Below, one piece after another: positions 1-9,300 of a DNA stretch of 64,000 bases. The stretch covers positions 24,913,021 through 24,977,020 of the forward strand of contig OX387602.1 of assembly GCA_947568835.1 (NCBI GenBank), written 5' to 3'. The notes under the pieces were generated by a model, which had not been told where the DNA came from, did no database searches, and saw only the letters and a list, made by a program, of their open reading frames with translations. Both the position numbers and the translations under genes were made by a program. This stretch comes from Protonemura montana (Eukaryota; Arthropoda; Insecta; Plecoptera; Nemouridae). Each line of letters starts with the position of its first letter. Position 1 is the first letter of the stretch.

Positions 1-1717
1 TGACAGGTGAACCGCCGGCAAACACCGGCCCGGCCCGGCCCGGCGTCGACGTCGTCCTCTTCCACTGGCTGCGTCGTCGTGCATGCTAATCAACTCGGAG
101 AATAACAGCTTCTTTATTTCTTACGTGGGTCAGGTGCGACCTTGTGCCTTGAGACTCGTTTCGCTTTCATTAGAGTCCATTTTACAACGCTGCACCTAGT
201 GGATTTTGTCCGACTCTTTTTTTACGTTAATTTGGATGGTTTTACAACCTTAAAGGGTCAACCATATTGAGAATAAATTTAGTATATACGTATACATTCC
301 ATTAAGTTATCCCTCACGATTTTTTTCTTTATTTTCTTTTTACAGACACCTTAAATAATGAACAGGTACTTTTATGCCAGCATACACATAAGCCAGCACA
401 TTTTTTTAATAATCCTAACCTGAACTCGGCGGTCAGCAAACGAGCACGGTTGCTAGAGAAACATATGCCAACATCATCCAGCCATAATTTGGTCAGCTGG
501 TGCAGATTTGTCCGTGGAATGGCGACCATGCGCGACCTGCTCGAGGTTGTAAAAGTGTGAAAGGCGGGTGACAATGGCTGCCGAGTGGACACTGGACCAC
601 GCTATCGGCTAAAGCATCTCGCTCTGGCTGCACGGTGACGTCGTGCGATCGTGCAGACCTCCGCCCACACTCTCGCACACTGCGTTGTCGTCAGCAACCT
701 GCAATCTGCAATATGGTGCTGATGATGACGAGGATACGCTCACCTTTGTTCATACGCATTTTAGCCATATTTAGCATTCAACCTGCAACCAGGCATTTTC
801 TTGTGAAGATTTGCCGTTTAATTGTCAATTTTTTTGGCCATGTGGCTGAATTGCCATAACTCTGAGGACCCCACGTATGTATCGAATAGTGCAAACGGCC
901 GTTGTAGAATTTTGAGAGGGGAAATGCTTCCTAAATGTCTGCAGGAGTGAAGTAATTGATTGGTTTTATGGAAACACGAGAGAGGTGACAGAACACGAAT
1001 CCAAATGGATGAGTGTGGCACGAGTATCAGCTGACCGTTATGCTGTAAAATGTGGTGGCTTGAGTCCGATCATGCGGCAATTGGCTGGCCCACAGATGCA
1101 GCTAATTAATCTTTTGTGGGTGAAATATCTGTAAATTTGACGGGGGGCGTTGGGTCAAAGGAACCAGAGGTGCGACCAGTGTGGTGACCTGCTGTTATCT
1201 CCCCAAAAAGTCCCCTGCCCTCAACAATCGATGTCTGCCAAGGGTGCAGTGCAACACAGCCGCATCCAATTAATAATCTGCAGCAAGAGGGAAGAACGAA
1301 AGCTGCCCGGGAATTAATTAGATTACCGAGATGAGGGCAGTCGCATGCGTTCATTCGATATGTCCCAACGTAACCGCCGACAACATTTAATTGTGAGCAA
1401 CTTAAAGCGTTTGCCTCCGTTTTATTTCTGAATGGACCGTGTTTGGAAGCAGATTGCGTGCGCGAGACGAGATGTATGTCTGAGCTGTCCGCAGGGCGCA
1501 TGGCAGGGTGCTTTGACCACGCACCCATCGTTACGCGTAGGCGGATCGCCCACAGAAAGGACGGAAATCAGGCTCTCGATACTGTGCACCCTCCACATCA
1601 CGGTCCATGGCCGAGGACACCTGTTCGCCATGCTGACCGACACGACGTCTTCCTGTGTTTGTGTGCTTTACGTGTCACCTGCACACAATTACTGAAAATG
1701 TGTTCAAAATGACGTAG
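1..1717. other. Intergenic DNA, no gene recognised
   Basis: No reading frame here resembles a known protein and I see no convincing exon with paired splice sites. A short tandem of the 5-mer CCGGC lies at 25-44 in a GC-rich start. CAGGTG E-boxes occur at 4-9 and about 130, and CACCTG near 1676. The rest is mixed-composition DNA. Confidence 0.6.
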
Positions 1718-1740
1718 TTACACGCTAAAAAAATTGGAGT

Positions 1741-2120
1741 CAAAAACCACTCCAAAAGAGTCAATTCTCACTCTTCTAATACGACAAAATGTGCCCTCTC
1801 CTTTGGGAGTGGAACTCGCTCTTTCGAATGAGTCATCTCATTTCACTCTTTCATTGAGTGAAATATTTGGACTCCATGAAAGGATCATTCTCACTCTTTT
1901 AAAACGACAAAATGTGCCCTCTCCCTTGGGAGTGGAACTCGCTCTTTCGAATGAGTCATCTCATTTCACTCTTTCATTGAGTGAAATATTTTGACTCAAT
2001 GAAAGGATCATTCTCACTCTTTTAAAACGACAAAATGTGCCCTCTCCATAATGAGTGGAAGTCATTCTCTCGAAAGAGACATTTTATTTCACTCCTTTAA
2101 CGAGTCAAAAATTTCGACTC
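1741..2120. repeat. Tandem ACTC/GAGT-rich repeat, about 2.5 units
   Basis: Two nearly identical units of roughly 125 bp and a third degenerate unit follow one another. Each contains ACGACAAAATGTGCCCTCTC, then GGGAGTGGAACTCGCTCTTT, then ATTGAGTGAAATATTT. The words alternate between CACTC and GAGTG, so each unit can also fold on itself. The tandem lies immediately inside the left terminal inverted repeat, and a related single block lies inside the right one. An 86-codon open frame over it is only the repeat being translated. Confidence 0.75.
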
Positions 2121-2508
2121 TAGTTTCGAAATATTCGAAAATTTCCTGGGATTGCAATGCTCTAAAACGAGTGAGTGAAAGAATTCATTGGAATTCTGTA
2201 AAAAGGATAATTTCGTACGCCTTGATAGACCTGTCACCTGAAGTTGTTTATTATTTTTCGCTAGATGCTCGTGTGCATGCATTGCTGCATTGCAAGTGCA
2301 TCGCATGATCGTACATTTTACTCCTTACGTGTCATTTTTATTTTAGTCATGGGCAAGGTCTATCAAGCTGTACTTTTTGAAGGTGGAAATATTACAACGA
2401 ATTAATTTCGGATCATAAAAATATTTTATTGAAAACAGAAATAAAAATTGAATTTTAAGCAGAAAAAATGGGTGAAATGATGTATTGAATTTTTTAAATT
2501 CCACAATG

Positions 2509-2757
2509 AACTCTCTATAACTGAAATTAGAGGTCAAGAGACAAAAATTAGAGAATGCAGATCGCCACGATTAAATTGCAATTTCAAGAGAAATTAACCG
2601 ATTCATCATTAAGTATAGCAAGTACAACTGGAAGTAGAGTTCAAAATGCAGACATAAAACCAACTCTCTATAATGAAATTAGAAGTGAAGAGACAAAAAT
2701 CAGAGAGAACAGATCGCCATCGATTAAATTACAATTTTAACACAAATTAAACAATTC
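2509..2757. repeat. Direct duplication of an AT-rich segment
   Basis: About 90 bp at 2509-2603 is repeated at 2662-2757, offset by about 152 bp. Both copies share AACTCTCTATAA, GAAATTAGA, AGAGACAAAAAT, CAGATCGCCA and GATTAAATT. Differences are scattered substitutions and small indels, so the duplication is not recent. The second copy runs on into TTGAATGTTCTCAAGG, a stretch with a diverged relative near 12500-12566. The array lies just beyond the 3' end of the minus-strand gene. Confidence 0.6.
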
Positions 2758-2803
2758 TTTGAATGTTCTCAAGGTCAGAGAAATTCTCATTTAAGTAAAC
2801 AAA

Positions 2804-2818
2804 TTTATTGAATTTATT
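2804..2818 (-). terminator. Putative poly(A) signals of the SAM-family gene
   Basis: On the minus strand AATAAA occurs at 2813-2818 and again at 2804-2809. They lie about 160-170 nt beyond the TAA stop at 2975, a normal 3' UTR length. No other evidence supports cleavage here, and the local AT-richness makes chance matches easy. Confidence 0.35.
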
Positions 2819-2974
2819 TAAACTCTTTTTGTGTGATATACTTATTCTAAATAGTTTAATACTTTAGTCATAACTCCTAGCATATTTCAAATTCCAAGCG
2901 ATCTGGGTAGCAATACTAATGTTCTCATAAATTTTATATTGTCATATTGTCATAAATTTTAATCAATTTGAACG

Positions 2975-4439
2975 TTACAGGGACGCGTCTAGCCCTGCTG
3001 TAGCCGCAAGGTTGCTTGACTTAACATTCATTACATACAGGCGAGTTTCGACAAAATTGTAGAAACGTATCAAGTTCGATGGGTATGCTACATTAAAAAC
3101 ATAGAACGTTTTAAACAACAAGTCAAAAGCCCTTACTGGGCACTTGCCGACTGCGACATGAAATCTATCCGCGACGATAAAGTAATCGCCTCCCTCCTCC
3201 AGGCTGCCAACACACAGGAGGAACGGTTGGACCTCTCCCCCCCCCCTTGCGTGCTCGCCTTGACGAAGGCGGTAATGTCTGCCCCTGCCTGAAAGTATCG
3301 ACATTAAATTAGAGCTTGTTTTAATAGTCAATCTTGTAATCAGTGTGACGTTGCTGGACAGGTGTGAGGTGCATGATATATCTTATCATGGAGAAGATAC
3401 TTCAAGCTTTATTTACAGTGACTTATTTAATTTTTTTCACAATATCCTATTTAGTGATGACTTTAATTTAATAAACTGATGGGTTTGGGAAAATTGTCAG
3501 GATTTTTACAAAATCATACAGTGTAGACACGCCATTATCTATTACAATTTATGAAGCCAAAATTTTGAAGAGCATCATTTTATAGCGAAAGTGGAAACAG
3601 TCAAACTAAACGTACCTTAACAAACCGCAAAAGAGAGTCGTTGGGGATCGCCGTTCCCTTTTCAAGTACTGCGTCGCCAGAAGTTTTTTCTTGCTGGCGT
3701 TGCATGCTGGCAGCAGAGTCGCCAGAAGCAAAATTGCTCGAAGATCATCTGCAAATGTCAAATTACCAGTGGAAATTATTAATATTCTTATTACCTATCG
3801 CGATTCGCGATAGGTAATAATCGAAATCATAAAACATGTGGTGTTATGCTTACCATTTGCTATTTTTTTTTGACATATTGAAGGACTTGGGTTTGAATTG
3901 TTCGCAATACTTCAGTATCCGAGAAGTACAGCTTTTTCGGAACTTCGATAAAAAGTTTGTTGACTTGCTCTCTTCCATTCGGTTGAATTCGCGATTTACC
4001 TGAAACAAGTAGGAAATGATTGGACTGCAAGGATTATAAGAACGTTTTATCAAAGAGTTTGCTGTTTAAAAGTATAATGCGTGCAGCGTACCTGGTTACC
4101 ATCAAAGTCGATCAGCCTAGGGTACTTCCCAATGATGTCAGTTATGGAAGGCGAATTCTCGTTTATTTCTTTCCTCCTCATTTCAAATGTATCGTCCATA
4201 AGATCTTGGATTTCACCTTTTGTCGATTCATCTGGTTTAGTAAACTGCATCAGAGTTACCTGTAAAGCAAGCGTTGAAATTTACCTATAAAAATCCAAGT
4301 ACCTCGTGTGCAATTCAAAGTTTGATCATAATGTTCTATTACCTTTGAAAGCATTTGCCAATTCTTCCGGAATTCCTTTTTTGATTAGAAAAAGTCGAAG
4401 ACCTTCCAAGTCCAAATTCATAACACATTCTTCCTCCAT
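2975..4439 (-). pseudogene. SAM-like multi-copy family gene, five exons, frame-broken
   Basis: Five exons can be read on the minus strand: 4343-4439, 4092-4259, 3854-3999, 3624 (approximate) to 3748, and 2975-3288. Introns 2-4 have good GT-AG sites (CAG|GTACGC, ATG|GTAAGC, AAG|GTACGT; acceptors TTTCAG, TTTGCAG, TTTCAG). Exon 1 starts MEEECVMNLD and looks like the first helices of a SAM-like domain. Exon 2 has the family block DDTFEMRRKEI and GKYPRL. Exon 5 carries PFLLCVGSL, DYFIVADRF and FDLLFKTFYVFN, matching the C-terminal domain of a highly multi-copy, poorly characterised metazoan family often labelled SAMD3-like. Frames do not join cleanly. Exon 1 to 2 differ in phase. Exon 3 must change frame, and one frame hits a stop just after its A9 run. 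In exon 5 the frame before the C10 run at 3237-3246 (minus strand G10) differs from the frame after it. I read it as a degraded copy, or one with homopolymer sequencing errors. Family assignment is from memory of conserved blocks; molecular function is unknown. Confidence 0.5.
3788..3820. repeat. Perfect 33-nt palindrome in intron 3
   Basis: Two 16-nt arms (3788-3803 and 3805-3820) are exact reverse complements around a single T. The core reads TCGCGATTCGCGA, flanked by TTACCTA and TAGGTAA. It lies wholly within the third intron of the minus-strand SAM-family gene, so it would form a strong hairpin in the unspliced RNA or a cruciform in DNA. No known regulatory site of this length is recognised. 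Confidence 0.9.
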
Positions 4440-5276
4440 GGCGAGTTGCGACACGCACTGATCACTTCACTTCAAGACCGAGGTAGCTACTGAATGAAAG
4501 TTAAAAATGCTCCGAATCGACAGTTCGCTGGGTAGTAAGATATGAGTCACACTCTCATAATAGTTGAATGACTGTCGAAATGTAGATTCAGCATTTCTCA
4601 CGTAAGCTCCAGCCACTGCTCCAGCCTCAATCCGGAGTTAACCGCTTCCTTTAAGGCCCATCATTCCCGCGGGTAAAATCGTTAAAAATGGGTCTCAAAC
4701 GGGTATATAGTGTTTGGACTATGTTAATGACAAGGAAAATTAAGTGCCGGAAAATTGGTGAGTTTTCCGGGCAAATTAAAAATCAAATCCTTTGTACAAG
4801 GCAGCACCGCAAAAATATGAGTTAAAGAGTCCGCGATTTTTTTCCGTAGTGCCTGAACTTGCTTTTCTTAGACAAACAATTTTGGTAGTCACAGCTAAAA
4901 AATTGATTGAGATATCAATTTTCAAAAACTCTTTTATTAATCTCAAAAAGTTCCTGGTTTTAAACAGATCATCAGTTGCACAAAAAGTGATCCATTGAAC
5001 TAATGAAAAGAATGTCTTAAAGCCTTAAGTATGCAGATTTCAAATATGTGTGTTTCATCGCGATCGGTCAAACGATGTAGGTTCTGTGTTGTACAAGGTA
5101 AGTGCTTGCGAGGCACTACTTTTTGGGCTCTTCGAACCTGGAAACATTGCATATTGCATACATACAGGCTGATGCTAGTGCCCGCTAGCATCCGATGCCA
5201 GCTACTTCGAGCGCGACCTTGCACGCTTTCATGAGGCAAGAGAGTCTGCTAGTGGTCTTATCGCTGTAATCCTCGA
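4440..5276. other. Upstream flank of the SAM-family gene
   Basis: This stretch would hold the promoter and 5' UTR of the minus-strand gene. I see no clear Inr+DPE pair or TATA box. Several short open frames are present but none has recognisable protein character. The composition is AT-rich with poly-A/T tracts near 4800-4950. Confidence 0.4.
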
Positions 5277-5588
5277 GTGGAATTTTTTAAATTCCCTATG
5301 AATGAGCTGAGATTTATAAACATAGCACGCGATTTCAGAATGTGTAACAAGTATGATATGCCTACCAGACTTCAATTCCTCATTATTATTTTGCCATTAT
5401 TTTGCGAAGGAGCGGGAGCAGTTAGACGTGTATATGTTCAGTATGTGCCAACTATTCGTTCATTGAACACTGTATCTTTGGTTGTACCTACTGTTGTCGG
5501 TTCCTCGTGAGTTGCGAAAGTGTTCGAGTAAGTTTGCAACTGCAGGTAGTTGCAATTTGTGTCCAGTGCAAAGTGAAAAAAGTGATAA

Positions 5589-5819
5589 ATGTTTCCTAAG
5601 CGACCTCGTGCAAGGCTAAGCAGACCGCGGAAGCGTACGAAACGCGCCAGAACTCGCACTCGAATTTCAAGAGAGAAGGCCCTAAAAGTAAAACTCGCAA
5701 GAGAACGCGAAGCAAGTTCTTCGAGGGACCGAGAGTCAAACTCAGATCCAAGGGAGGGTTCATCTATAGCCCACGAGTGTGTCCGTGAGGGGACAATCAC
5801 GGCTGAAAATCTTATATGA
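5589..5819 (+). CDS. Arg/Ser-rich small ORF, unassigned
   Basis: A 76-codon frame begins MFPKRPRARLSRPRKR and is almost entirely basic in its first half. It passes into a charged, Ser-rich stretch (AREREASSSRDRES) and ends acidic. The opening resembles nuclear localisation or nucleic-acid-binding tails but no domain is recognised. An AATAAA signal occurs at about 5900-5906, some 85 nt past the stop, and purine-rich leader sequence precedes the ATG. It lies inside the candidate TIR element and is divergent from the SAM-family gene. A longer 165-codon frame on the opposite strand covers the same bases, so the open frame may reflect composition alone. It may be an accessory protein of the element, or not a gene. 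Confidence 0.2.
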   Translation: MFPKRPRARLSRPRKRTKRARTRTRISREKALKVKLAREREASSSRDRESNSDPREGSSIAHECVREGTITAENLI

Positions 5820-5935
5820 TGCGAATTTATCTCTATTATGAGTGGTGCTCCATACTCTGTGTAATGTACGCAAATTTTAACGCGTACATTTCTTTCGCAC
5901 GAATAAAAGTTCTTGCGATTGCGTTGAGTGGTCAA

Positions 5936-6745
5936 TAGAGAGATTGGATTTTACCGCATTGGAATGTGCGTAAGATTCTGGACATTTTTACCAGCGGCAT
6001 CTCACGAGGTTTTTTTATTCCTCGGTCAAAATTGACTCTGAAGTTCGTTCAAAAAACGATCATCAGTTACGAGTCGATGCAGTTACGATAGTAATCACCA
6101 AATAATTGAAATCAAGAAATCAATCGATTTTAAATGTATTAATTTTTATCTCCTCTAAGAATTTTGCTGAGTATTTTATTGCCTCGCTTCAAGCGCAGAG
6201 CAATGAAAACATGAGTCCTGCGATAAGAAGGCTTAGCGAATAGCGATGACTCATTGCAAGGATACGAGAAATCATTATTTTGCAGCGCGCGAACGCACTT
6301 GGCGTTCCGCATTTCTTGTGCTAGAAAATCGATTGAAATTGATTTGAAATCTGGATGTTATCACGAACTCAATGATATCAAGAAAATAATGAAACTCCCG
6401 ATTTAGTAGGATTTTTGTTGTTGTTGCTTTGGTTGGGGAATTACTTGATAAATCATAATCCTTCGAGTGCGATAAGCCTGGTAGTGTTTACAACATGATA
6501 TAATTTGCTCCCTGGCTAGACTGAATTCTAGCAGTGGAATGAGAGGCAAGAAACAAGTGGGTAGAATAGTTCGACTTCGCAACTGGATAAAACCAGGAGC
6601 ATGCGAAATGAACGTCCTCTCGCTTTGAGAACTGAAACTCGACTAATATTAATATGGCAACAGCCTGAAGCAATTCCACGTCCTACATATGGCAACAGCG
6701 GAGTGGGGATTGGCATGATACGCGTTAATAAGTACCCGATACCCT
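5936..6745. other. Unassigned DNA inside the right part of the candidate element
   Basis: A good-looking acceptor (pyrimidine tract followed by CTCTAAG) sits at about 6150-6162. It is followed by 28 open codons beginning NFAEYFIASLQAQS before a stop. I could not link it to an upstream exon in a consistent frame, so it is noted only as a possible exon fragment. Nothing else is recognised. Confidence 0.25.
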
Positions 6746-6904
6746 GCACTCATTCCAAAGAGCTAATTCTGTGCACTCCTTGTCAAAGAGTGGGAAAACA
6801 ACACATTTGGGAGTCAATATTACAGAAAACCACTCTTTCAAGTGTCAAATTAGACGCCACTCATTCAAGGAGTGAAATTTTCACTCCAAATTTTTTAGCG
6901 TGTA
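6746..6904. repeat. Right arm, ACTC/GAGT-rich inverted repeat
   Basis: This block ends with the outward-facing terminal repeat TTTTTTAGCGTG followed by TA. Read in reverse complement it shows the same word order as the left arm at 1741-1990, including GCTCTTTGGAATGAGT and AAATGTG, but diverged and present only once. It is either the right end of the 5.2 kb element or a solo copy of the same repeat family. Confidence 0.55.
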
Positions 6905-8860
6905 GAGCTGCTCTGAAATCTCAAACACTGTAATTATTCATTTGCAAACTGGGTATTGATAGTTGAGATCTCGATTATACAGACAATCAAATATATCTTC
7001 GTTGGGTCATACTTGGGTCTTACTAAATTGTTCTCATTGCGTAAAGCTAGAAATCGCTCCCTAGTTGGTATCTATACTGTAAAACCCTTCATAGTTCAGC
7101 AAAGCAAAGTTTCTTCATTTCAAATCGCCGTGATCATTGCTATTTTTCAGCTTAGTGACATATTGTCATCGAATCCTCGACATTTACACAGCCAGTTAGA
7201 CGCGCCATGTGTGCGATTGCTGTCGACCGCGCAGCGCAGCAGAGCGGAGATGTCAACGCACGGGTTGACAGCAACGGTTTTCCCCGCGTCTGTGGTGCGC
7301 CCCGATCCTGGTCGTCGCCGCCTAATCCAGCGACTTCACCAACCGACCGACATGCGGGCGACTCGATTCGTTAATCCGCCACGTGACCATTTAACAATAT
7401 GCCACGAGCCGACACAGTAATTATGACCGGAAACAAGAATCATTTATCGCGGCGAGTTGGCCAGGCAGGCGGGATCGTGCCGGACCCAAGTTGCCAGCGA
7501 GTAGCATGTGAGCGATCGATAGATGCCACGCCATATGTGACTTGATTACCGTTTGGATGGACGGGCTTTTGTGTTCACTGCACCGATGCATCAGAAAGTG
7601 CAATCAGGCTGATGACATGATGAGATAAAAATTTTGCAAACCCATTAGATCAGGCTGATCTAATGATCTGATGTATAATAAGAACGTAGTTATTATTTAT
7701 CATAGGGGTTGTTTGTTTTACCCCTAATTTGGTCAGTGAATGCGTGCATAGCATACATTCAATTTGCATTAATAACGTAGCTTATGCATGTTTAAAGGCC
7801 CTAAGGGACCATATTTTTTTAAATAAAACTTTTCTAAAATATAGCAATCACAAAAAAATCGCCTACCTTACGAATAACAGCCTCGGCTCTGGGAGGAAAA
7901 TATGAACTGATAATAACTGTCAACATTCTCCCATTTTTTCCTCCAAATATTGCCCAGACCCCGTCCCTCTTCTCTCCTGGCATCTGCTTGTTTCCCTGTC
8001 AAGGAAAATTTTCTTCGCGCCGAACTCAAGTGCTCGTGGCTTTGCTTTGGCTTCGACCAAAGGTGATCACCGCCGTCGAATTACAGAAATCCCGATCGGT
8101 CGCCGATGATAAGGCCAAGGGCTGCTTACCACAGAGGCGACCACGGGGTTCTCGCAACATCTCGCTGCAGCCAAGTGTCAATTTGCTTCGCAACCGACTT
8201 GATCTATGGCTGCTAAATTGAAAGTCTCGACAAGAATGATGTCCCGATTATTAATCATAGCGTGTACATTAAAACATGGTGGAACTCTTCTACGAGCCCC
8301 GGCGAGTGCCTCCAGGGACGGTTATAAAGATAGGGTTATCATGTTATTTGACAGCCAGGCACACTTCACCTTGACAGCCAGCGCGACGCCATTTATCATC
8401 TTCAATCGAACCTTCTTGTTGCATATAAGAACCACTGTCAGCTCGGTCGGTGCATACCACGGACGGTCAGGAGGAGTCAGGACTCACCTCAGGAGCGATG
8501 CCCAGGACACAGCCTTCGATTCATTATCGGGCCTGACTCGCGTGGCCTCGATGAATATTTTATGTCGTGGTGGCCAGCTAGGCAGGAAACTCGGCGCCTC
8601 CAAAAATACTTATTTATATCTGTCTAATGTGGATTCCTGAATAGATAATCAATCAAACGCGATCAATTGAAGAAGTACCAGGGCAGAGATTTTTGAACCT
8701 TGATTGGTATGTATATCAGTCTTATAATGCCGGTCTTACAGATCTCGAGTGTGTGTTTTTTGATTTGTACCTGGGAGTGTGCGCAAAACGCTTCAACAGA
8801 CAGTTGGCGAATTGATACCAACGTTGTACAACAAAACAACTCCAATTAAGCTGATGCCAT
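6905..8860. other. Intergenic DNA, no gene recognised
   Basis: Open frames up to about 150 codons occur (6956-7420, 8206-8640). Their translations have no family character, and frames of similar length run in other phases. No tRNA, repeat or conserved promoter pair was seen. Confidence 0.55.
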
Positions 8861-9300
8861 GTCTAAAACAGGAGACCCGCATTTTCTCTAAGTGCTCTCG
8901 CGCGCGGTCTTTTTGCAAAACAAGATATAATTAGATGAATCGCGCGTCCGGCGCCGGAATTAGCCAAGCCAGGTTGTCGTGGGGGGTGTGAGAAGGGGGG
9001 GGGGGGCGGTGTCGGCATGTGGGGCGCGTCGTGGCGACGGGAGTCAGGTGCGACGTCGGCCGGGGTTGGGGGGCACGCGACGCCACGCGCCGCGCCGGAA
9101 CCAGCGGAACCGTGTGGAACCGTGTGGAACCGCTGGGCGGAACGAGCAGGTGACACCTGGCCGGCACCCCACTGCCGGTCAACCGTCAGGGTGGCTGCCT
9201 CCCCGACACGGCCCCAGTGGTTACAGCGGCGGCCCAAGATGTGCCCCTATCTTACGATCACTCTTGATGGAATATTTAACAAGTAATTTATGGACGCTGG
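8861..9300. other. GC-rich, CpG-rich island
   Basis: The composition changes abruptly to very GC-rich with many CG dinucleotides. A G12 run lies at 8995-9006. The island contains CAGGTG near 9046 and the inverted E-box pair at 9147-9159. Overlapping long open frames on both strands here follow from low stop-codon frequency in GC-rich DNA. It may be a regulatory element or an unmethylated promoter-like island, but no core promoter pair is visible. Confidence 0.45.
9147..9159. promoter_or_regulatory. Inverted pair of Snail-type E-boxes, 1-nt spacer
   Basis: CAGGTGACACCTG is a perfect 13-nt palindrome: CAGGTG and CACCTG face each other around one A. CAGGTG is the core recognised by Snail-family zinc fingers and by some bHLH dimers (established knowledge). 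It lies in a GC-rich island. Function here is inferred from the motif only. Confidence 0.4.

Larger units (their letters stand above)
1719..6904. mobile_element. Candidate TIR-flanked DNA element with a gene inside
   Basis: The left end reads TA followed by CACGCTAAAAAA and then TTGGAGT (1719-1740). The right end, read on the minus strand from 6904, is TA, CACGCTAAAAAA, TTTGGAGT. The two ends therefore form terminal inverted repeats of roughly 30 bp, each next to a TA dinucleotide that could be a target-site duplication. Similarity continues inward: both arms are built from alternating ACTC and GAGT words and share a block like GCTCTTT[C/G]GAATGAGT. Between the arms lie the five-exon SAM-family gene at 2975-4439 and an Arg/Ser-rich ORF. 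No DDE transposase was recognised, so this would be a non-autonomous or degraded element, perhaps Tc1/mariner-like from the TA site. The alternative is two separate short MITE copies that happen to face each other. The arms are seen directly; the single-element reading is inference. Confidence 0.4.

Noticed and set aside
1734..1994. 86-codon open frame
   Set aside because: It is the tandem ACTC/GAGT repeat translated; the peptide repeats with the DNA unit.
5438..5935. 165-codon minus-strand frame
   Set aside because: No family character, no splice context, and it mirrors the Arg/Ser-rich composition on the other strand.
5526..6250. Possible spliced plus-strand gene joining a GTAAGT or GTGAGT donor near 5506-5530 to the acceptor at 6162
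   Set aside because: No donor/acceptor combination gave a continuous frame of useful length.
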